Shown here: positions 56,340 through 64,000 of the stretch, piece by piece | How positions within the stretch are numbered: the stretch's first letter is position 1 | Layout of the letters: each line of letters opens with the position of its first letter | Origin: Juglans regia | Taxonomy: Eukaryota; Streptophyta; Magnoliopsida; Fagales; Juglandaceae | Direction of reading: 5' to 3' | Assembly: GCF_001411555.2 (NCBI RefSeq) | Contig: NC_049916.1 | Coordinates: forward strand, 10,815,945 to 10,879,944 | DNA: 64,000 nt | Program-made: the position numbers and the translations under genes | Notes under the pieces: generated by a model | Databases searched by the model: none | What the model was told of the DNA's origin: nothing | Seen by the model: only the letters and a program-made list of their open reading frames with translations

Positions 56340-56760
56340 ATAAAAGCTTAGGATAGGCAATAAGACTTTAGACTCTACTTGATAGACATAAGACTTTAAG
56401 GCCCTAATGCACTAAGAATGTGATGGACTAAGGATAAGATGTTAAAAAGCCTTAGGCCTAACTTGGGAGATATAAAGTTTAAAGCCTTTCTTAGGGGACA
56501 CTAGAAAATAGGCCTAATGTAAAGGACATAAAGCCATTGGACCTAATTTAGTAAGAATGAAGGCTTTACGCCCAACTTGAAAGACATAAGATTTTAGGCC
56601 CCACTTATTGGACACAAGACTATGGGCTAACTTATTAGACCCAAGATATTAGACCCAACTTAGTAAGCATAATGCCATTGGGCCTAACTTAATAAGATTC
56701 AAGACTTTGGCCCAATTGAGGAAAGACCCAAAGATTAGGTCTCAACCTAGTAGGCCTTTG
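56340..56760. repeat. Degenerate array of GGCCTAACTTA-type units
   Basis: The phrase ACTTTAGGCCYAACTTRNTAGACATAAG and variants recur about a dozen times at irregular spacing of roughly 25-50 bases. The part is rich in AAGGCC, GGCCCA and AGACATAAGA words. It is non-coding. Confidence 0.6.
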
Positions 56761-57776
56761 AGTCCATGGATAGGCCCCACAAATCTGGACATAAGGTCCA
56801 TATAATAACTCACTCTAAAGCCACATCGGCTTGCACTTTTGACTCAACTAAAGCCCAACTCTTAAAGGCCAACACCTTGTCTTTTATTTCATTCTTTCAA
56901 TTGGAGCTCACATACACCATACCATTGTTTTCCCTCAAGCCTAAGATGTGCCACATGCCCCTAAGGTTCCCACTTGACCATAATTAAGCTTCCAACTTGA
57001 ATTAAGGGCATTAATCAATTTACAAATGATTAGTGACCTTTAAACCATGTTTTAAGTTTAATTTTTCTTCAAATTATATTTCACACTTTTTGATCTGAAA
57101 TTTATTGATTTATTATTGATTTGAATTGTCCTTAGACTAATTTAGAAGTTTAGACTTGACCCAACACATGTTAATAGAAGCAAATGCATGTCAATGCCCA
57201 AGTTACCATCAATCAGCACCTAGGTGCACCTTCATGTACATTGCACCAAATCAGCCCTTAGCCCACGCCTTTTACACCATTTTTTTTCCAAGAAACCAAG
57301 CCAAGAAATCCATCTAATTCCATTGCAAGCATAGTTAAACCAAACCGAGCGGCCTTGGGTTTCAATTGAATTTTTTGCTCTTGGTTGAGCCACTCCCCAC
57401 GCCACCACCCACGTCCCTTAACCACCTGAAAAAGCCACTCAATGGTGGTAATAATGCCCCCAATTCAAACCAAGGAGAATATACAAGAAGGGAATCAAAA
57501 TCTAGACAATTTTTATTCAAAACAGCTGGCCTCCTTTGTGTTTTTCTCTTTTGATTTTTTTTTTTTTGGTTTTATTTTCTGCACCAATGCAGCCCACTAT
57601 ACCTATAGACTCACTCTTACACCTGACCATAAAGAAATCATAAAAATATAGGGCACTACTCACTGACCAAGCATGACACGAAGCTAAAAACTTTACTCAT
57701 CACTCCACCTCCCACCTCCACCAATCCAAAGCCTCATCTTCATCGAAGGCCAACATCCCCCTCCCCTCTTGAAGCT

Positions 57777-57784
57777 TATAAATA
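57777..57784 (+). promoter_or_regulatory. TATA box of the LTR-like unit
   Basis: TATAAATA followed by a pyrimidine-rich leader about 30 bases downstream, as in LTR core promoters. Confidence 0.5.
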
Positions 57785-59610
57785 CCTCCCTCACTTCCTC
57801 ACCACACCTCTCCTCCAAGTCTTCTCTTGAGTCTTGAGAGAATTTATCCTTCTTACTGAGCAATAATGTGAAACCGAGTGAAGTTCTTTAGAGCTCTTGA
57901 GTGTTCTTGAGTAAAGTTGTTTTGGGAGCTTTAAGGGCCACAATTTCTGTAAGTAATCTTGTCCTATCTTTTGTTAAGTGTTAGAATGACATGTTAGGCT
58001 TTAATTTATGACATGAGAATGAGGTTTTGATTGATTTTAATTAAGGTTTAGCATGCTAATGTCAAACCGGGTCAGATTTGATGTTTTGAAGAAATAAATT
58101 ATTACTTTGGGTCAAATGTTTAGTCATGGCATGACTTGATATGATTTTATATGATTCACTAATGTCTTGGAATGAATTTTGAAGGTTTAATTTCGAGGTT
58201 GGAAGCATGTCGTAATAGGCTTTAATTATATCTTGTGTTGATCATCTAGCATGCATGATTTTGATTAGTTTATGCTTAACTTATGGAAGTTTTGATTATT
58301 TTACCTAAGCTTGAATAATGTGTGATACTCAGACTTAGCCAAGTCTTTGTCTGCCTTATGTCCCCATGTTGGGCCTTGCATAAGGTTTAGAGTCCTTATA
58401 GAACCTTGGGCTTTTATTAGTTAATTATTTATCTTGGTGTTTTTGGCATCTAAGCCCATAAGACAGACCCAACAAGGCCCTTAGAACTCGGCCAACACTT
58501 CAAATTAGGGTTTGGAACCCTAGTTGAACTTGGGGTGCACACCTAATCCACCAACCTCTAGCCTTTTGACACGCATGCACTTTCCACCCTAGAGACACCA
58601 TGAAACTAGACGTAATTTGGAGGAAAGGGGGTGGGAGACTCTAGGGTTTTGATAACCCAAAAGCCCTACACACCTCCCATGAGATTTGGCAATTCCCTAA
58701 GTTTTAGGCAATGATTTGGAATGGGAGAAGACACTTAGAGCCACTACCAAATAGAGGCACAATATCCCAAGAAGGCCTGTAGGGTTTCGGCCATGAGGGT
58801 TACACGCCACCTATGACAAGCTCACCCACCATTCGACACTTGTCACACATGTAGAAGGATAAGAGGATTTCAAGAACATGGCATAGGGAAGTGGCATATG
58901 GGGGATGCCAAAGGGCTTAGGCACATGTTGCCAAGAGGATCCTAGGGTTTGGTCAAGGGGTGCTTCATGCCCATCTAAGAAAGGCCAACCAACCTTTTTG
59001 CCAGGTGTCATGCATGCACTTTGGATAGGGTATTTCTAAAAGGAAGTAATAATTGGAAAGAGGAAAGGGCGCCTAGATTGAAGCAAAAACCCTAGTTCCT
59101 AAGAATCTCAGCCACTACACTCCCTTTCTCTCTCTCACCACTTGTCACACACTTAGAGTTTCAATGAGAGACACATGGGGAAAAGGAAGAGACGCCTAGG
59201 GAAAACGCACGCACACAATCACCGAGGCTCTAAAAGGATCTTTGTGGGGAGAAGGGAAAGGAGTGGACAGCTAGGGTTAGAACCCTTCACACGCCAATGC
59301 CACTTGGCAAGCATGCACACACCCCACTATCCTAGGAAGATCTAGGGTTAAGGAAAGGACACACACACACCCAAGAGGTTCATTAAACCTAGTCCATACG
59401 TGAGACATGTCCAAGGGCTTCTAGGGAATTTTAGTGGGAGCCATGACACTTGTCCTTTTTCACAAAAACCTTTGAAGTTCCCAATGTGTAGGAAATGATG
59501 GGGAAGAGGAAGAGACTTTTCGGCCAAAGATAGAAGGGGTGACACATGGAAATTGCAAAAGACCACCCTTTGAGCATCTCTATGACAGAGGGAGATGGAA
59601 CTTGGAGAGC

Positions 59611-59618
59611 TATAAAAA
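59611..59618 (+). promoter_or_regulatory. Second TATA box in the LTR-derived composite
   Basis: TATAAAAA preceded by GGAGAGC and followed by a leader with TCTCTCCACTCTCTCTTACA. A second promoter within 2 kb suggests a second LTR. Confidence 0.45.
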
Positions 59619-60049
59619 GAGGAAGAGGCCAACATCCAAGGGTCCTTTCCTTTGAGTGCCATATCGATTTTTTTCTACACGTGCTTTCTCTCCACTCTCT
59701 CTTACATGACCAACCAAGGAAAGCTTTGCCTCTTCACTTGCTCACATATTCTCTCAAAACAAGCACTAGTTCTCACTCTCTTCTTAGTCACGAGCAAGGA
59801 AGAAGGTGACAACCATGTTCTCAAGGAACACATCGCACGGTACCATTTTAACTCTCACTACTCACAAGTCACTCACACACACACACATGGGTGAAGGGGG
59901 TCACTAGGATTTCGGATCCAAGAAAGACCACCACCATCCCGCTCGAATGTTCAACCTTTCTTTTGAGAGAGTTCCTTGAAGGAAAAACTAGGGTTTTCCC
60001 CATAAGGTAGTCTGAACTTTACCAATAATGAGAGAGTTCCTTGGAGACT

Positions 60050-60154
60050 TTGCAAAAGCATCAGCTTTATGCCAAACTTAGTAAGTGTGAGTTTTGGCTT
60101 CAAGATGTGAAGTTTTTGGGACATGTCATTTCTGATAAAATAGTGGTTGTAGAT
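60050..60154 (+). pseudogene. Ty3/gypsy chromovirus-type reverse transcriptase fragment
   Basis: Thirty-five codons without stop read [20 protein letters not shown] and then [15 protein letters not shown], matching the conserved RT segment YAKFSKCEFWL...FLGHVIS of Tekay/Del-type gypsy elements. It is cut off exactly where the hAT element starts at 60155, so the hAT element inserted into an RT gene. The upstream RT part is missing. Confidence 0.85.
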
Positions 60155-60580
60155 TAGGACTGTGCAAAATTTTGAAAATTCCGACTCTGCCAGAATTCCG
60201 CTCCGATTCTGACTCTAACAGATTCGGAGTGATCGAAAATTGGAGTCGGAGTTCAGACCTTCTTGGAGCTCCGAACTCCGACTCCAATTGTTTTTTTTTT
60301 TAAAATCCATATGTAAAATGACATCATTTTACATCTGGATTTTTTTTAAAATATTAAACGATGTTGTTCCACTTAATGTGGAATGGTGTCGTTTCATCAT
60401 AGGGGGGGTTCAAAACGCAGGTCCCTTCTTCATTCTTCTTTTCTCTGAACCAGTGAACCTCTCGCCTCCTCGTCGCCTCGCCGCCTTGTTCCCTCTTTGG
60501 TGCCGCAGTTCCTCTTTGCGCCTTTGTAGTGCGCAACACTCCCTTCCCTTTCACTTCTCAAGCTAGCCTCCGTAGCCTCT

Positions 60581-62150
60581 GTAAGTTTCCGATTTGGAGC
60601 CCTAGAATTGATTTAATTTTATGTTTTTTTTTCATGTTGTTGGGTTGCCTATAATTAGTTGTTTTGGGATTAATTATTGTGATTCTTGTGAAGTTGTGTT
60701 GTTGTAAGGAAATGAAGCAAAAATTGAATATGGTTGATGGTAACGGACTATGCAAACCAGTATGCATGCAATGTGTTTGATCAAATGTGTATGAGATTTT
60801 ATAGATGATTTGTGCTTTATTGCTTTGTTTCTAGAAGAGTTTGATGAAAATAAATTACTCAGAAAATGAAAAATCGAGTACTGCTAGCTACTTGCATGCC
60901 TTTGTGTTTCCTGTATTGCTTCTTGAATCTTTACGGTCTCATCATCAGCCAATTTGACTATTGGAGTCTGAATGCATGGAACAATTCACTAACTTTGCAT
61001 TAAACAATACGAGTAAGATTATAAAGTTTGAGCCCATAAAGGATAGTGGGGATTATATTGATGAATCAGATACAAAGAATCTCAAACTCATATATATATA
61101 TATATATATATCTATAGATATATATATCCTCCAATGAAATAGATCGATGCGCGTGTGAAACTAAGTAATGATCCTCTAGCTAGATCACTTTTAAAATGAA
61201 AACATGTACAAAGGCTGCTGTTAATTGAAGCTGATCAAAACAATGATGCCTGCTTTATATTAATTTGATGCAACTCATTAGACCCATGACGGCTTTAATC
61301 ATTATGCATAAACCATTTCCACGTTAAGATCAAGTTTCCGCATATATTGTTGAGTGTGAATGAAGAACATGAAGGACCCGAGTGGTACTAAGAAATTAAA
61401 GTAGGGTTTTGGAACATCATGAAGATCATAACAATATCTTTGTATTTTGAGCGCCATGATTAGTTTAGATACTGAACATGAAAAAATTAGCATTAGTATT
61501 AGCATTAAAGTACTCCAATTAAGTTGCCCACAAAATTGGCCCATATTTTTATAACATAATTTTATTCTAGTCAGTACTGAGTCTTAGTTTGTATAAGCAG
61601 GTTGGGAGCTGGAAGCCAATTAATTAATTTAGAAGATTAATTGTGAGATGGAAAAATCATCGATCAAGAAATTCAACAAAAAGTGGAAACTACTTGCATG
61701 CCTTTGTGTTTCCTGTATTGCTTCTTTGGGTGGTTAATGGTTATCTATGACTTACGCCAATGACACACCAGTGATTATCTATCTCTCCCTCTATTTTTTT
61801 TTTTGGTAATTGAGATATTGTAAATAATTCCATAATTGAGAAAATTAGAGTAAGTTCCATAATCCATATGCAGCAATTAGTAAATAGTTCTTACAAATTG
61901 ACATGTTAAATTGATATTTCATAATTGAAAGAGTCTAGATAAAGATCTACTTAAATAATGATATGGTTTAATGTGATATATTGGATCTCTATGTAGATGA
62001 AACTTACATAATTGAATAAATTTCTTATAGCATGCATGGCCAAACATTTCTCTTCGTTTTAGATTTTTCTCCATCTTAAATGAGTTGATGTCTTCTAATA
62101 TAGCCTAGTTATTTTTTAAATTAATTTCTGCTTCTAATTTATTTTTTCAG
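60581..62150 (+). other. 5'-UTR intron of the hAT transposase
   Basis: GTAAGT follows the GC-rich leader at 60580, and the T-rich tract ATTTTTTCAG ends at 62150, 16 bases before the ATG. The intron is AT-rich and contains an (AT)n tract at 61087-61127 and a 37-bp direct repeat (60888-60924, 61690-61726). The minus-strand frame at 61302-61544 has no motif. Confidence 0.6.
60888..61726. repeat. 37-bp direct repeat pair, 802 bp apart
   Basis: Identical 37-mers beginning CTACTTGCATGCCTTTGTG occur at 60888-60924 and 61690-61726, inside the presumed hAT intron. The sequences between them are unrelated. Confidence 0.93.
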
Positions 62151-62166
62151 CCTCTTTGATTGTGAT

Positions 62167-64000
62167 ATGGATCTTAGACTTAGTGGAGACGATCATCCAC
62201 AAGGGGATGTGGCGGATGCCAATGCTACAACTCCTATACTGGTGGGTTCTTCCACCCCTAAAGCCATATCTAGGGCATTTACATCTTGAACAACTACATT
62301 TTATGCAAGCAGTCGACTCCCACTCCCACTCCCACTCCCACTCCCACTAGATATAGAGGATGATGATATGTTCAACGAAGAGGAGGAGATGCACATTAAG
62401 CATGATCAACCACCACGATCTTCTTAAAAAAGGTCGTGGACATGAGAGCATTTCACTAAAATTCCTGGTGATATTGCGAACCTGGTAGCAAGATGCAATC
62501 ACTGTGGGCAACTTTGTGGATGTCATTCGAAGAAGCAAGGCACCAGTGTGTTAATTGCACATCTAAATGGTTGCCAACGATATAAGATCACAAAGGGATT
62601 GGCGGCCACTGATCAGATCAACCTCAGTTATCAAACTTATACGGCCACTGATGGTACACAAACTAATAAATTGCTCATCCCTCAATACAGTGAGAAGATG
62701 TTAAGGGACATACTTGCAGAGATGATAATTACTGATGAGATGCCCTTTACCACAGTCGAGAAAAGAGGCTTTAGAAAGTTTCTAAACTTTGTTGAGCCAT
62801 GATTTCCCATTCCATCACGGTATATGGTGATGCAAGATTGTATGAAGAGGCATGCAAAGGACAAGGCGGAGATGAGGAAGATGTTTATTACCACTGGCCA
62901 GAGAGTGTCGTTTACGACTGGCACATGGACGTCCATATAAAACATCTGCTACATGTATATCACAGCACACTACATTGATAGTGAGTGGATTTTGCATAAA
63001 AGAATTATTGGCTTCAAAGAAATTGTGGATCATAAAGGTCCATCCATTGAGACGAAGATGGATGATTGTATAAAGGACTGGTGAATTCGAAAAGTGTTGT
63101 GTATTACAGTTGACAATGTCAGTGCCAATGAAACATCAATTGATTGGTTTATGCAGAATACGATGGTGAAAGATGATGTCATTCAGGCCTACAAGTTTAT
63201 TCATGTTCGATGTTGTGCTCATATCATCAACCTCATAGTTGTTGAAAGAGGTTGATGATTCCATTACCTGAGTCCGCAACTTTGTGCTATATGTGAGGGG
63301 TTCCCCCCAAAGACTTGCCAAATTTAAGGCAATAGCAGAAGATCTTCAGATTGGATGTTCTAGTATGTTGTGCTTGGATGCTCCGACTCGATGAAACTCT
63401 ACATACATGATGTTGGATGTGGCACAGAAGTACCAAAGATAGTTCGAGCGGATGGAGGTCGAGGATGAGAGCCTGAAGTATGATTTGTTGGAGCCAGCAG
63501 GACAGGGGCTCGATGCGTCGAATGTACATGATTGGACTTGTGTGAGGTACTTTGTTGAATTTTTAAAATTTTTTTATGACATAACAATGCGGATATCTGG
63601 ATTCAAATATACGACTGCGAACTTGTACTTCAGCGAGCTCTCGGAGCTTCACTCCCACTTAGAAAATAGTTGTGTTGACTCTAGGGGATTGTTATCTACT
63701 ATGGCTACGAGGATGAATACCAAATATGATAAATATTGGCAGAATATTGAGAAGATAAATAGATTACTATTTGTGACTGTGATCCTTGACCACCGATATA
63801 AGTTGGTCATTCTAGAATTTTAGGTAAATTCCATCCTCGGGGCAGTGAAAGCTGCAGAGTTTATTAGAGTGCTAAAAAGTGATATTGATGACCTATATAG
63901 TCACTACATCAATAGTTGTCAGCCTTCATCCGTAGCTGGTATTGGTAGCTCCTCACATTCGAGGCCGACGGGGTCGACACCTTCCTTAGATGATACTGAC
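62167..64000 (+). pseudogene. hAT transposase (RICESLEEPER/DAYSLEEPER-like), broken
   Basis: Starting at ATG 62167, a single frame (with stops at about 62287, 62425, 62440, 62800, 62938 and 63082) gives a BED zinc finger (CNHCG ... LIAHLNGCQ, about residues 115-135). Next come TTGTWTSI, ITAHYIDSEWILHKRIIGF, CITVDNVSANETS and HVRCCAHIINLIV, all hAT catalytic-core motifs. A frameshift near 63245 leads to EVDDSIT, VLYVRGSPQRLAKF and LDAPTR, then an open frame 63452-63823 with RMNTKYDKYWQNIEKINRLL and VILDHRYKL (hAT-like DUF4413 region). The C-terminal dimerisation domain lies outside the window. Plant zinc-finger BED hAT family; no longer functional in this copy. Confidence 0.9.
62316..62348. 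repeat. (CTCCCA)n within the transposase frame
   Basis: Five and a half copies of CTCCCA, which in the transposase frame would encode a Leu-Pro repeat. It lies between the N-terminal segment and the BED finger. Confidence 0.9.

Larger units (their letters stand above)
55945..59990 (+). mobile_element. Long LTR or LTR-derived composite, plus orientation
   Basis: Begins TGTGCAACAACCCACC, like the other family starts. It has a GGCCYAACTT-rich part (56340-56760), a TATAAATA box (57777-57784) with a leader TCTTCTCTTGAGTCTTGAGA, and further on a second TATAAAAA (59611-59618) with a leader. Two promoter-like units indicate either two LTRs of related families or a nested insertion. A short gypsy RT piece follows at 60050. 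No gag was recognised. Plus- and minus-strand frames at 57366-57651 and 58811-59809 have no motif. Confidence 0.5.
60155..64000 (+). mobile_element. hAT transposon with transposase gene, 5' end and body (runs off the window)
   Basis: The left terminus TAGGACTGTGCAAAATTTTG is of hAT type, preceded by TTGTAGAT, which should be the 8-bp duplication. Subterminal GGAGTCGGAGT / ACTCCGACTCC words occur in both orientations. A GC-rich leader (about 60400-60580), one intron (60581-62150) and the transposase exon (from 62151) follow. The right end lies beyond 64000. The transposase has several stops, so this copy is not autonomous now. Confidence 0.85.

Noticed and set aside
58811..59894. Several frames of 66-104 codons in the LTR-like composite
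   Set aside because: They lie on both strands in overlapping frames without conserved motifs and in sequence with LTR leader features.

Overview
The window looks like nuclear DNA of a woody eudicot plant. It is AT-rich, intron-bearing genes are scarce, and most of the sequence is plant-type transposable elements: Ty1/copia, Ty3/gypsy of the Tat type, L1-type LINEs, hAT elements, and PIF/Harbinger-like MITEs of a GAGATGAGATG-rich kind. A weak impression of Fagales/Juglandaceae comes only from the MITE style and is not proven. No bacterial operon, CRISPR array, phage or complete viral genome is present.

Only two host genes are convincingly intact, both on the minus strand. (1) 21706-23686 is a three-exon 2-oxoglutarate/Fe(II) dioxygenase of the C20 gibberellin 2-oxidase (GA2ox8-like) class. 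It has 341 codons before the stop, all catalytic residues and a TATA box. (2) 40134-50165 is a seven-exon gene for a 262-residue SANT/Myb-like DUF3755 protein, similar to Arabidopsis At3g07565. Its fourth intron (5.1 kb) carries a LINE that is itself interrupted by a 2388-bp LTR unit. An organelle-type tRNA-His(GUG) copy lies at 54164-54237.

Layout: 1-1662 unassigned; 1668-6529 a structurally complete but coding-dead copia element (minus) with TSD, both LTRs, PBS and PPT; 7803-14903 a LINE (plus) split by a 4684-bp solo-type LTR; 14904-20310 rearranged pieces of the same long-LTR family; 20311-25651 the GA2ox locus and flanks; 25652-28132 a minus-strand long LTR; 28133 to about 37361 a decayed Tat-type gypsy element with pol, a 3' tandem-repeat array and an antisense extra ORF; 37362-39533 nested MITEs and a hAT-type non-autonomous element; 40134-50165 the SANT gene; 51368-53190 three small DNA elements; 54164-55178 tRNA-His copy and a strong palindrome; 55179-60154 long-LTR family fragments ending in a gypsy reverse-transcriptase remnant; 60155-64000 the 5' end and most of a hAT transposase gene, running off the window.

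The two host genes have no evident functional link. The main story is nested insertion: several insertions can be read exactly because removing them rejoins an older LINE reading frame across a target-site duplication. The most interesting unresolved structures are the antisense ORF of the Tat element, the long-LTR family with orientation reversals, a 31-bp patch at a LINE 5' junction, and a 37-bp direct repeat inside the hAT intron. All family names rest on reading motifs by eye; no database search was possible.
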